In this document: in pieces, positions 44,197 to 52,441 of the stretch | Layout of the letters: every line of letters begins with the position of its first letter | Position numbering within the stretch: the first letter of the stretch is position 1 | Source: CAYMFD01 sp964389475 | GTDB lineage: Bacteria > Bacteroidota > Bacteroidia > Chitinophagales > Saprospiraceae | Direction of reading: 5' to 3' | Assembly (NCBI GenBank): GCA_964389475.1 | Contig: CAYMFD010000013.1 | Coordinates: 1-56,704, forward strand | Length of the DNA: 56,704 nucleotides | Notes under the pieces: model-generated | The model's input: the letters and a program-made list of their open reading frames with translations, nothing else | What the model was told of the DNA's origin: nothing | Database searches by the model: none | Translations under genes and position numbers: made by a program

Positions 44197-45138
44197 CTAA
44201 GAAATGTCGGCCTTTATTTTCCAAAGAAGAACCTCTGCTATACGCTGAAGGCTCTCATCCGTCCACCCTGCTACATGTGGAGTAAGCACTACATCATCCC
44301 TGCTATACAGTCTGTTATACATCCCTATTTCTTCTTCGGTGTAAGTTTGTGTCTTTTCGTTTGGAAAAACATCGAGACACAATCCACCAATCATCTGTCG
44401 CTCTATAGACGAAAGTACTGCCCCTATATCCACTACTTTTCCCCTACTAGTATTCATCAAGATGACGCCATGCTTACACTTTGATAAGAAATCTGAATTA
44501 ATTAGCTCCAGAGTTAGGGGTGTAAGGGGTACGTGAAGTGATATAATATCTGCTTGAGCCTGTAGATACGGGAGGCTGACGAGTTCTACCCCAGTGGTAG
44601 AGGCCGGGGGATGCTGTATATATGGATCATGTGCTAGTAGGCGCATATCCCACGACCGCAGCTTGGTGGCTAGCGCAGTACCCGTATTACCTAGACCTAT
44701 TATGCCTATCGTCTTGTGCATGAGCTCCCGCCCTCGCCTGGCCTCTCGATCCCATGCCATAGCTCGCACATCACCGTCACCACGTATGATCTGATTTTGC
44801 AGACATAGCAGCATACCGATAGCATGCTCAGCCACGGCATTGCGATTGCCCTCAGGGCTATTATATACGTGTATACCCTTGCTGGCCGCATATGGTAGAT
44901 CTATAATTTCGAGGCCGGAGCCCAGCCTTGCGATCCACTGTAGCTGAGGCGCTAGATCTATGGTGGTGGCATCCATCTTGACCTTACTATTGATCACGAT
45001 ACCTGCATAATCATGGATGATCATCTTAACATTATCGTAAGTAATCGTACGATCGTAGTCGACAGTGTAGCCCATCTGCTGCAAGCCCTCGATGAGGTCA
45101 TTATGTACGTAGTCTGTTACTAAGACTTTACCGGTCAT
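44197..45138 (-). CDS. D-isomer-specific 2-hydroxyacid dehydrogenase, 313 aa
   Basis: The NAD-binding motif is IGIIGLGNTGTALATKL (GLGNTG at residues 148-153). The catalytic residues are R232 in NTSRGKVVDIG, E261 in LDVFPNEK and H288 in LTPHVAGWT. The substrate domain resembles 3-phosphoglycerate dehydrogenase, but the sequence lacks the ACT regulatory domain. So it could be SerA-like or a different 2-hydroxyacid dehydrogenase. ATG 45138 (MTGKVLVTDYVHND) is preferred over the longer frame start at 45174, because the fold begins there. It is a single gene with about 690 bases upstream. Confidence 0.92.
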   Translation of the reverse strand: MTGKVLVTDYVHNDLIEGLQQMGYTVDYDRTITYDNVKMIIHDYAGIVINSKVKMDATTIDLAPQLQWIARLGSGLEIIDLPYAASKGIHVYNSPEGNRNAVAEHAIGMLLCLQNQIIRGDGDVRAMAWDREARRGRELMHKTIGIIGLGNTGTALATKLRSWDMRLLAHDPYIQHPPASTTGVELVSLPYLQAQADIISLHVPLTPLTLELINSDFLSKCKHGVILMNTSRGKVVDIGAVLSSIERQMIGGLCLDVFPNEKTQTYTEEEIGMYNRLYSRDDVVLTPHVAGWTDESLQRIAEVLLWKIKADIS

Positions 45139-45241
45139 ATCCTTGATTTTAATTCTATTACAATGGAGAACCAATCTCCCAGTGGAAGTACACCTGTAAC
45201 TTTTAATTCTGTACCCAGTGTCGGAAAGGCCCGACTAGCCT

Positions 45242-45268
45242 CCTTCTTTTGCTGAGATCAAAAGAAGG
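45242..45268. repeat. 10-bp perfect inverted repeat
   Basis: CCTTCTTTTG (45242-45251) and CAAAAGAAGG (45259-45268) form a perfect hairpin with a 7-base loop. The purine/pyrimidine split of the arms makes it look like a bidirectional terminator, but no transcript is known to end here. Confidence 0.6.
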
Positions 45269-45272
45269 CAAA

Positions 45273-45306
45273 CCTGCCTACCTGGCAAGCCAGCTTGGCA
45301 GGCAGG
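45273..45306. repeat. CCTGCC...GGCAGG imperfect palindrome
   Basis: A 34-base GC-rich palindrome starts CCTGCCTACC and ends GGCAGGCAGG, with an inner TGGC-AA-GCCA hairpin. Similar CCTGCC/GGCAGG palindromes are dispersed repeats in many Bacteroidota genomes. It stands out from the AT-richer surroundings. Confidence 0.5.
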
Positions 45307-45774
45307 AATCATGTCGCTGTAAGGAACTTCTTGACCTTACGTATTAGTCCCTAAAACTGATTGAATCTTGGCATATCACAGCTTACAATACTAACACTAT
45401 CAGGGTCAAGACCGATCTAGAGTCGTGTCAAAATTGCTTTTATTTTTCTACTTCACGGGTTGTTACAGACTATTGATAAGCGCCAACCTGTTCTCGTAAT
45501 CATCGCATATCATTGGCTAGCCTGAAAAATCGCACATTTTGTCGACTCTTGCTCTAGCTCTGTACAGCGACGGACAGCTGTAAACAAATGATCAATTTTT
45601 ACCCCCTCAAGTAATACGTAGCTAGATCGTGCTACAATATAGCAAGGACTCAAAAGTGTGTAGAGCTTGCTTTTGAATCAACCTGATAGCCACCCTACCC
45701 ATATTCAAATCCTCATAAAACCTTCTAGTAACACCTCTAGATTTACATAGAAAGGTAGCTATATATGCTGAGAG

Positions 45775-45805
45775 TTTGCGTGCAAGTATAGGGAGACTAT
45801 TTTTG
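45775..45805 (+). promoter_or_regulatory. Promoter of the BatB/BatC gene
   Basis: TTTG (45775-45778) and TATTTTTG (45798-45805) are separated by 19 bases. Both match the Bacteroidota -33/-7 consensus (TTTG, N17-23, TAnnTTTG) exactly. The expected start is near 45811, leaving about 20 bases of leader before the GTG at 45830. This also excludes the in-frame TTG at 45776 as a start codon. Confidence 0.7.
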
Positions 45806-45829
45806 CACCTGCATAAAAGCGAGTGCCCC

Positions 45830-46944
45830 GTGTTTAAATACGAAGATGCTACTGTCCTACTATATCTGATAGGTGTACCCCTACTAGCAGGTCTGCTATA
45901 CCTAGCGCATAGGTACAGGGCAAGGCAACTATCTAAGCTAGGTGACAAAGCAATACTGTCTAGGGTACTGCCCACCTACTCCCGCAGTAAATACATAGCG
46001 AGAAAAGCTATGCTCCCACTCGCAGTTGCCATGGCTGTCATCGCCTGGGCCAACCCACAGTGGGGCACCCGAGCAGAAAAGGTGGAGGCAGAAACGGCAG
46101 ACGTCTATATCGCCTTTGACATATCACAGAGTATGATGGCGCAGGATATCGCCCCTGACCGACTGACGTATAGCAAGCAGTGGCTGCTGAGGCTAGTCGA
46201 TGCCCTAGCCGGATATCGTGTAGGTCTTATACACTTTGCTGGTACGGCCTATATGCAGATGCCCCTCAGCACAGACATAGGCGCTGCCAAGACCTATATC
46301 ACCTCTGCCACGCCGAACCAAGTGACTGCCCAAGGGACCAATATCAGCGAAGCCGTGCTACTCGCCAGTCGCAAGACGGATGACCAGACACGTAGCTCCA
46401 AAGCTCTCATCATCGTATCTGATGGAGAGGACCACGACCAGGCAGCCATCAGTGCCGTCGAGTCCGCCCGCCAAGAAGGCGTCACTACCTACACCGTCGC
46501 AGTAGGTACCGAGGCGGGAGCACCCGTACCCTATACCACCCCCAGAGGTGGTAAGGCCTTTAAGCAAGTAGACGGCCAGCAAGTTACCTCTCGGGTCAAC
46601 CTAGGCTACCTACAAGAACTAGCGCAGAAGGGTGGCGGACGATTTTACCTTATCAATGACGGTAAGTCAGCCATAGACAATATACTAGCGGAGGTCAACA
46701 AGCTCGAAAAGCGAAAAACTGAGGAGCAAGTATTTACCACCTACAATAGCTACTTCCAGATATTCTTGGGGCTAGCGCTGATCTGTCTGCTACTGTACCA
46801 AGTGATCAACCCGATCAAAAAGACAGTAGTAGCCGCAGTCGTCCTACTATGCGGCAGTTCACTATCTGCGCAGAGTGTGCACCAGCAGCTACGATCCGCT
46901 GATGCCGCCTACCGTGATAGCTCCTTTGCAGAGTCAGAGATACT
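45830..46944 (+). CDS. BatB-like von Willebrand factor A protein fused to a BatC N-terminus (cut by gap)
   Basis: From GTG 45830 the protein begins FKYEDATVLLYLIGVPLLAG, the usual BatA/BatB membrane start, with a second helix at about residues 60-74. The VWA domain has an intact MIDAS motif, D97-x-S99-x-S101 in AFDISQSMMA, and IIVSDGEDHDQA further on. A third helix (YFQIFLGLALICLLLY) is where BatB normally ends. Here the frame continues without a stop into KKTVVAAVVLLCGSSLSAQS, a signal peptide, then a TPR-like start (HQQLRSADAAYRDSS) typical of BatC. The sequence then enters a 100-N gap. Bat proteins are linked to aerotolerance or envelope stress; BatA, BatD, MoxR and the DUF58 gene are not adjacent. 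Confidence 0.85.
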
Positions 46945-47044
46945 NNNNNNNNNNNNNNNNNNNNNNNNNNNNNNNNNNNNNNNNNNNNNNNNNNNNNNNN
47001 NNNNNNNNNNNNNNNNNNNNNNNNNNNNNNNNNNNNNNNNNNNN
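46945..47044. other. Assembly gap of 100 N
   Basis: Exactly 100 unknown bases, the conventional size for a scaffold gap of unknown length. It falls inside the BatC part, just before CAG/CAA-rich sequence that is hard to assemble. Frame continuity across it cannot be judged. Confidence 0.99.
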
Positions 47045-47398
47045 AAGGCCAATCTGCTGCAAGCCAAGATGCAGCTCCAGCAACAACAGCAGCGACAGCA
47101 AGAGCAGCAACAAGACCAAGACCAGAATAAAGAGCAGCAAGAAGACGAACAGCAGCAAGAACAACAGCAACAAGAGTCTGAAGACGATCAGCAACAAGAG
47201 CAAGACCAATCCCAGCAGGACGATAAGCAACAAGAGCAGTCTAAGGAGGAGCAAAAAGAAAGCAAACCTAGCGACGAGGAGATCAACAAACAAGACGCAG
47301 AAAACCTCCTACGTATAGCCAAGCAGGAGGAGCAAAAGGTCCAGGAAAAACTTCGCAAAGCCAAAGGAAAGGGCAAACGACAGAAGAAGGATTGGTAA
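47045..47398 (+). CDS. BatC C-terminal region, Gln/Glu-rich (5' end in gap)
   Basis: The segment opens with the end of a TPR helix (KANLLQAKMQLQQ), runs through about 70 residues rich in Gln, Glu, Asp and Lys, and closes with DAENLLRIAKQEEQKVQEKL and a basic tail ending KKDW. That closing block is the standard end of BatC. The low-complexity part is probably a disordered linker. It is most likely the continuation of the BatB/BatC frame before the gap, but the joining sequence is missing. Confidence 0.8.
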   Translation, partial: KANLLQAKMQLQQQQQRQQEQQQDQDQNKEQQEDEQQQEQQQQESEDDQQQEQDQSQQDDKQQEQSKEEQKESKPSDEEINKQDAENLLRIAKQEEQKVQEKLRKAKGKGKRQKKDW

Positions 47399-47468
47399 GA
47401 TCGAATATCAATCAACTGTAGTGCTCCTCCCACGCAACTAAGTCCTAGTCTCAGGCTTTATACACATA

Positions 47469-47906
47469 GTGAAGCAGCAATTACCATCCACTCACCTACT
47501 CCCAGATGACCGCCCATCTGCCATCATCTTGTACGATGGGGTATGTGTATTGTGCAATGGATATGTACAGTGGCTGCTCGAGCGAGATCACCAAACCTAC
47601 TACCACTATGGCACTATTGCATCTAGTCAGGGCAAGGCGATGATCCGCGATCTAGGCATCCGTGATGATACCGTCGTGCTGGTACAGGGCGACTGGGTGT
47701 ATACGCATGCGGATGTAGCCATACAAGTAGGTAGGCAATTAGGTGGTATCTATAAGGTATTGGCCAGCATCGCCAGCCTATGCCCGACGCCTCTTCGTGA
47801 CACGGTCTATCGGTGGGTAGCTCGTAATAGGTATCGATGGTTTGGTAAGTATGAGGCTTGCCCCATACCGGATGCCGATCTTCGAGCAAGGTTGATAGAC
47901 CTTTAA
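47469..47906 (+). CDS. DCC-family thiol-disulfide oxidoreductase-like protein (DUF393), 145 aa
   Basis: The family motif DxxCxxC is D23-C26-C29 in IILYDGVCVLCNGYVQWLLE, at the usual N-terminal place. VLVQGDWVYTHADVAIQVGR and YRWVARNRYRWFGKYEACP match the rest of the DUF393 family. These thioredoxin-like proteins are predicted redox enzymes; a role is rarely proven. The start is GTG at 47469; no earlier start fits. The stop overlaps the stop of the convergent AstE-like gene in TTAA at 47903-47906. Confidence 0.9.
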   Translation: MKQQLPSTHLLPDDRPSAIILYDGVCVLCNGYVQWLLERDHQTYYHYGTIASSQGKAMIRDLGIRDDTVVLVQGDWVYTHADVAIQVGRQLGGIYKVLASIASLCPTPLRDTVYRWVARNRYRWFGKYEACPIPDADLRARLIDL

Positions 47907-48838
47907 TACTCCTCTACTTCTTCTACGATAAAGAAGCCATCCTCGCCTTGCTCCTGGTAGAGTGGCATAAGTATGCGACCATCGGCTGGACTGATAATAT
48001 CTCCGCTAGCATCTGTAGCCAATAACTCTCCTGCTCTCACCACTTGAAAGTTTTGATAGTTAGGCTGCATTTTAAAACCGTCCTGCGGCTTGAGTGGGTG
48101 ACTAGCTACTAGGCGGGTGACAGACGGCAGGTCGGCGCTATAGGTCTCTAGCAAGTGGTTATGCTGGTTCTCCACGACGCCAGGCTCGATACTGCCTATG
48201 ATCTTCATACAATTGGTAATCGCTGCGATCGCCCTATTGACAGATAGAGGCTCGTCATGCTGTCCACTCTCAAATACGACAGGCGTGGTCTCCACCCCGA
48301 GGCTCTCCGTATTAAAAAAGTGAAGGCTGGTACCCTTGATACCGGTGAGCATACCCGTGACGACGGGTGCCTCTAGCTCTACGGCGATACGTAGGCTCTC
48401 AGGATCATCGGTAGCTAGCGAGAAGATACCGCCGTAGGACGAGGTCGTGTGCAGGTCAAGGACGACGATCTTATCGGGCTGGTAAAATTCTATCTCCTCT
48501 TCTATGGTCAGTAGGATGTCCTTGATCTCACGTTTCTCATGTCGTAGCTGGTCGATCGGCGTATTGCGGATCATCTCAATGTTCTCCGCCGTCCACGTCC
48601 TATTGAGGTCCCGATTGATAAATCGCTGGCCTAGCTGGTAGGCCTCTAGGTTGCCGATCAGTCCTAGCACCATACCTCTATAGAGGAAGTCAGGATTGGT
48701 AATCGGCTCTACCTCTAGCATCTTGCCCATGAGGTCTACGGCCTTGACACCGGCAGGCTCATTGCCGTGCATAGCACCGATGATGATGAGCATAGGGCCT
48801 CGCTCGGCACCTATGTATCTAGTAATGACTCTATCCAT
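47903..48838 (-). CDS. Succinylglutamate desuccinylase/aspartoacylase-type zinc deacylase (M14 fold), 311 aa
   Basis: The zinc ligands are H24 and E27 in IIGAMHGNEPAG, and H130 in VVLDLHTTSSYGG. RDLNRTW supplies the substrate-binding Arg. A beta-barrel C-terminal domain (RAGELLATDASGDIISPADG) ends the protein, as in AstE/AspA members. The family removes acyl groups from N-acyl amino acids or related amides; the substrate here is not known, and no arginine-succinyl pathway genes are adjacent. Length is normal and the ATG at 48838 is clear. Confidence 0.9.
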   Translation of the reverse strand: MDRVITRYIGAERGPMLIIIGAMHGNEPAGVKAVDLMGKMLEVEPITNPDFLYRGMVLGLIGNLEAYQLGQRFINRDLNRTWTAENIEMIRNTPIDQLRHEKREIKDILLTIEEEIEFYQPDKIVVLDLHTTSSYGGIFSLATDDPESLRIAVELEAPVVTGMLTGIKGTSLHFFNTESLGVETTPVVFESGQHDEPLSVNRAIAAITNCMKIIGSIEPGVVENQHNHLLETYSADLPSVTRLVASHPLKPQDGFKMQPNYQNFQVVRAGELLATDASGDIISPADGRILMPLYQEQGEDGFFIVEEVEEY

Positions 48839-48870
48839 TGCATACGAAGGTAGTGCAGTATGTCATATAT

Positions 48871-49053
48871 CTATAGGCCCTTTTTAAAAATAGGAACGCG
48901 GTACCTACAACTACGATCATCTTGCTCTACAATGACGAGGTTTCCCGTCTGGAAGGTATTTCGATGCCTATCACAATACGTCTGAGACCCCTTTGGTTTT
49001 TGTACCTTGATGTATGGTGGAATAAGACTTCCTGGAGAATCAAGGGCTAACAT
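48871..49053 (-). CDS. Possible small protein, 60 aa
   Basis: An ATG frame fills the gap between the AstE-like gene and the next operon. Its second half (TGNLVIVEQDDRSCRYRVP) is protein-like, with two Cys and several charged residues, but the sequence matches nothing I know. It ends 32 bases before the AstE-like start on the same strand. There is no strong ribosome-binding or promoter signal. It may be real or chance. Confidence 0.25.
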   Translation of the reverse strand: MLALDSPGSLIPPYIKVQKPKGSQTYCDRHRNTFQTGNLVIVEQDDRSCRYRVPIFKKGL

Positions 49054-49086
49054 TCTATCCTACGCCTTTTTATCAATAGAGTTGTA

Positions 49087-49695
49087 ATGCTTTACTTTCT
49101 TCTCGTAGGTCACATATTGCTAGCCTTGCTCGCCTATTTTTTAAATGAGCGGCAGAATAGGTCAAATGGCATAGGAGGTAAAATCTCGGGGGCTAAGCTA
49201 TTCTGGCTGTGCTTTGCTATCCTCAACTACTACGTTGTGGACTGGGTAGTGATCTACTACAACGATGTAGAATCTATGCACCCTTACCTGCTAGCATTTG
49301 CTGTGCTGTTTCTGGTAAGAGCTGTCATACAGCTGTGGCTGATGTACCGATCGCTGAGCTGGACGACCCAGTATGGCGTACTTTTTAATCTGGTAGGAAT
49401 GATCACTCTCGGGGGTGGTTTAGCGGGCTCTTTGATCGCTGATGGCAATGCGATGGTGCAAGTAGAGGTCTTATTTGCTATCCTCTGGATGGCTCTCCTG
49501 GCCCTAGACTCCTACTACGCTGTAGCATTTAATCGAGCAGTAGGGGGCAAAACCACAGGTGATCAAGCGATCTGGTTTGCCAATGAATCAGAGCCAAGGT
49601 TTAGCCAATTGACCAACATGACAAAGAAGTTTAATGTCGTCTTGGGAGTCTTTTACATATTCTTAGTAATTTGTCTATTGTATGAGCACATCTAG
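49087..49695 (+). CDS. Multi-helix membrane protein of unknown function, 202 aa
   Basis: Five hydrophobic segments are evident: FLLVGHILLALLAYFL, LFWLCFAILNYYVVDWVVIY, YLLAFAVLFLVRAVIQLWL, a central glycine-rich one (GVLFNLVGMITLGGGLAGSL), the long VEVLFAILWMALLALDSYYA and a last VVLGVFYIFLVICLLY, so five to six helices. I know no family for it. It overlaps the next gene by 14 bases and therefore belongs to the operon that runs to the right edge. The topology and position suggest a membrane partner of the UnbU-UnbV-like protein (inference). Confidence 0.8.
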   Translation: MLYFLLVGHILLALLAYFLNERQNRSNGIGGKISGAKLFWLCFAILNYYVVDWVVIYYNDVESMHPYLLAFAVLFLVRAVIQLWLMYRSLSWTTQYGVLFNLVGMITLGGGLAGSLIADGNAMVQVEVLFAILWMALLALDSYYAVAFNRAVGGKTTGDQAIWFANESEPRFSQLTNMTKKFNVVLGVFYIFLVICLLYEHI

Positions 49696-52441
49696 TAGTT
49701 ACAGCGGTTCTTTTAACCTACCCCCTTTGTCAGATATACGATGGAGGGTATTGTCTCTACTAGTTAGTTACTTGGTGCTAGGGATTACCTTTTTAGGCTT
49801 TAGCAGGAAACCTCTACAGCTATTGCTGCTCGTGCTCTTTGGGTGTGTGCTCGATCTTGTCTTGAGCTTACTGATTCACAAAGAGAAAAAGTTTCCACTC
49901 TCGGCGGCTATTTCATGCTGCTCTCTAGGCATATTGCTTAACTGGTCTTTTGATGCCTACCACCTGCTACTGCCAGTCTTTATCTGTATCGCATCAAAGC
50001 ACCTATTCAGATACAAAGGCAAGCACATTTTTAATCCCTCCCTTTTCGCCATCGTGTGTAGCATATTGTTTGTTGGTGAGTATGTATCACTAGCGCCTAG
50101 TTATCAATGGTACGGCAGTGTCGAAAGTGCTTGGGTTATGCTGTTTTTTGTATCGACGGCAGCCTTAATCCTCTTTGCGTTTAAGATCAACCGCACCTAC
50201 CTCATCGTTTCCTTTCTGTTCTTTTACTTGATCCAAACCTGGATTCGAGCCGAAGCCATGGAGCATATTATTCCCTTCGCCACTCTCTTTGTAGGATCCC
50301 TCACAGCACCCGCCTTTTACCTGTTTACATTCTACATGATTACCGACCCCATGACCAGCCCTAACAACAAGTGGGAGCAAATAGCGGTGGGCTTTGGTAT
50401 AGCCGCTCTGGACTTAGTATTTCACTTTAAGCTGAGCTACTACACCTTCTTTTTTGCGGGGATCATCGTAGCAACTATTCGCTTTGCCATCATCTTTACC
50501 AAAGACTTTCTTGAAAAAAAACAAGTAAACCCGTTCGGCTTGCGCTTGCAGCCATTCGTGGTAGTGGGTGGCCTATTTGTACCCGTACTATGGGGTTTTA
50601 ACAAGAATCACTTTTCGCAGTCTAGCGACTCATCGGACCTGTCCTATGTCTCGATCCCCTCCAGCCATAGTAGCATAGAGGGTAGTAGAGGATCTGCCGT
50701 TGAGAAAGTCGACCAACGCGTGCAGCATGTCGCCAAGTGGATGCTATCAGTAGGTGATGCCGTAGCATCGGCAGACATAGATCAGGATGGCCTTGTAGAC
50801 CTCTTTCTGACACAGCCATTAAAAGGGGAGCAGGACCAGGCTAAGTTGTATATCAATAAAGGAGATTTTAAATTTGAAAAATTAGCTGTCGATGACCTAG
50901 AGCCCTATCTAGGTGACCCGCAAAAACATGGACTACCCAGCTTTGCCATGTTCTTTGACTATGACAATGACCTAGACCAGGACCTCTTTGTGGGCTTTAG
51001 CTTTGGTCACTCCCACCTGTTTAAAAACCTGCTTAACGACGATGGTGCTCTGGGCTTTGAGGAGGTCGTAGTTCCGTTTTTGGAACGAGAAAATACCGTT
51101 TGTCTTGCCGCCAATATCGCCGACCTGGACAATGATGGTTACCTGGATCTTTTTCTTGCCAATGCTATGCAGCAGTACTTACCTGACTACGAAGAGAAGG
51201 TGCCTTTCAACATTTTTGACCTACCCGACCCAGCGTATCAAGGAGACCGCCGTATGTACCACTTCATGCATGAGAGCTGGCATAATGCCAATAACGGGGG
51301 CCATAATTACTTGCTCACCAATAGCAAAGACCCGGAGAGACCTTTCGAAAGCTCACAATCTACGCAGATCGGACTTGACCAGACGCGGTGGAGCCTAGCC
51401 ACGGGCACGCTAGACATCAACGACGATGGCTATACTGATATCGTAGTTGCTAATGATTTTGGTAGGGATGATTGGTTTATTAATAAGGGTGGCAAGGCAT
51501 TCGAACGATTTGAGGGAGTCTTTTATGGCGACATAGGCCTGGACACGTATAAGGGCATGAATGTCTCCATCGCTGACCTGGACAATAACGCAAAAGAAGA
51601 TGTGTATATCAGTAACGTGCATCACGAGATGCAGGCCGAAGGTAGCCTACTATGGATGAACTACACGGCCAAGAATAGTGAGCAGCTAGATCTAAAGCAG
51701 CGGGCAGAACAATACAACCTGCTCAATGGAAGTCGATTTGGGTGGGGTGCTAGTACGGCGGACTTGAACCTAGACGGGTGGGAGGACGTCGTGCAAGCCA
51801 ATGGTATGGTAGACGCAAGTTGGGACCAAAAGTGGGACACGCCTAAGGACTACTGGTACTTCCAGGCGCAGATCGCGAGAACTGGCCCAGAAATACACTC
51901 CTACGCTGATCAATGGGCGGACATCCGTGGCTGCTATATCTATCCCAATGAGGCTGATAGAGTGTCTATCAGTCAGGGCGGCGAGTACTTTAAGGATGCC
52001 GCAGCCTCACTAGGTGTTACACATAACGCCAATACGAGGGCTGTATTAACCACCGACCTTGACAACGATGGAGCCATCGACCTGCTATTTACCAACCAGT
52101 TCGGTGAGCCCTATCTATATCAAAGCCAACTGAAGGATAAGCATTGGCTGGGGTTACAACTGGTAGGCAATGGGCAGACTACGAATACAAACGCAGTCGG
52201 GTCGAAGGTGTGGCTGTCCTATACGACGGACGAAGGCGAGGTTACCCGCTACAAGGAAGTTCGCCTAGTAAACGGCCTCTCCTCTTCTAATGATGGTCGC
52301 ATGGTCTTTGGTTTTGGCGATGCAGGACTGCCGGACGATCTTACTGTAAAAGTTAAGTGGCACAACACGGATGTCATAGAAGAGATCGACGTACAAAACA
52401 TCAACAGGTACCTCACAATTAGGCAGGCCGATGCGCTATAA
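49682..52441 (+). CDS. Fusion of RnfD/UnbU-like membrane domain with FG-GAP/ASPIC-UnbV ectodomain, 919 aa
   Basis: Residues 20-305 carry eight to nine transmembrane helices with two RnfD/NqrB-like signatures: HIFNPSLFAIV (115-125) and FYMITDPMTSP (217-227). I do not see the RnfD FMN-attachment motif. The last helix (291-306) would put the rest in the periplasm. Residues 365-800 hold seven calcium-loop DxDxDG-type repeats, at 365-373, 426-434, 481-489, 578-586, 632-640, 694-702 and 792-800, forming an integrin-like propeller. Residues 822-911 match the ASPIC/UnbV domain (HWLGLQLVG, NAVGSKVWL, VNGLSSSNDGRMVFGFG). In enediyne clusters UnbU (membrane) and UnbV (secreted) are separate conserved genes of uncertain function; here they are one protein. 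It overlaps both neighbours. Confidence 0.88.
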   Translation: MSTSSSYSGSFNLPPLSDIRWRVLSLLVSYLVLGITFLGFSRKPLQLLLLVLFGCVLDLVLSLLIHKEKKFPLSAAISCCSLGILLNWSFDAYHLLLPVFICIASKHLFRYKGKHIFNPSLFAIVCSILFVGEYVSLAPSYQWYGSVESAWVMLFFVSTAALILFAFKINRTYLIVSFLFFYLIQTWIRAEAMEHIIPFATLFVGSLTAPAFYLFTFYMITDPMTSPNNKWEQIAVGFGIAALDLVFHFKLSYYTFFFAGIIVATIRFAIIFTKDFLEKKQVNPFGLRLQPFVVVGGLFVPVLWGFNKNHFSQSSDSSDLSYVSIPSSHSSIEGSRGSAVEKVDQRVQHVAKWMLSVGDAVASADIDQDGLVDLFLTQPLKGEQDQAKLYINKGDFKFEKLAVDDLEPYLGDPQKHGLPSFAMFFDYDNDLDQDLFVGFSFGHSHLFKNLLNDDGALGFEEVVVPFLERENTVCLAANIADLDNDGYLDLFLANAMQQYLPDYEEKVPFNIFDLPDPAYQGDRRMYHFMHESWHNANNGGHNYLLTNSKDPERPFESSQSTQIGLDQTRWSLATGTLDINDDGYTDIVVANDFGRDDWFINKGGKAFERFEGVFYGDIGLDTYKGMNVSIADLDNNAKEDVYISNVHHEMQAEGSLLWMNYTAKNSEQLDLKQRAEQYNLLNGSRFGWGASTADLNLDGWEDVVQANGMVDASWDQKWDTPKDYWYFQAQIARTGPEIHSYADQWADIRGCYIYPNEADRVSISQGGEYFKDAAASLGVTHNANTRAVLTTDLDNDGAIDLLFTNQFGEPYLYQSQLKDKHWLGLQLVGNGQTTNTNAVGSKVWLSYTTDEGEVTRYKEVRLVNGLSSSNDGRMVFGFGDAGLPDDLTVKVKWHNTDVIEEIDVQNINRYLTIRQADAL

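Larger units (their letters stand above)
45139..45829. other. Intergenic region with inverted repeats
   Basis: About 690 bases lie between two divergent genes. It contains two neighbouring hairpins (45242-45268 and 45273-45306, described separately), a weaker 7-bp inverted repeat (TCAAAAG 45650-45656 with CTTTTGA 45670-45676) and the BatB promoter at the right end. An antisense frame over 45622-45975 has no protein-like sequence. Nothing else is seen. Confidence 0.6.

Noticed and set aside
45776..45829. Upstream extension of the BatB frame to TTG 45776
   Set aside because: The TTG is part of the -33 TTTG element, and the -7 box at 45798-45805 lies inside the extension. GTG 45830 gives the conserved N-terminus.
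45622..45975. A 117-residue minus-strand ORF over the BatB promoter and start
   Set aside because: It is Ser/Arg/Cys-rich with no protein-like motif and overlaps a strong plus-strand gene and its promoter.
46934..47293. Leu-rich minus-strand ORF over the Gln-rich BatC region
   Set aside because: It is the antisense shadow of CAG/CAA repeats and runs through the N gap.
49077..49084. TAGAGTTG as a promoter box for the 49-kb operon
   Set aside because: It has one mismatch and ends 2 bases before the ATG, so transcription would begin inside the gene.
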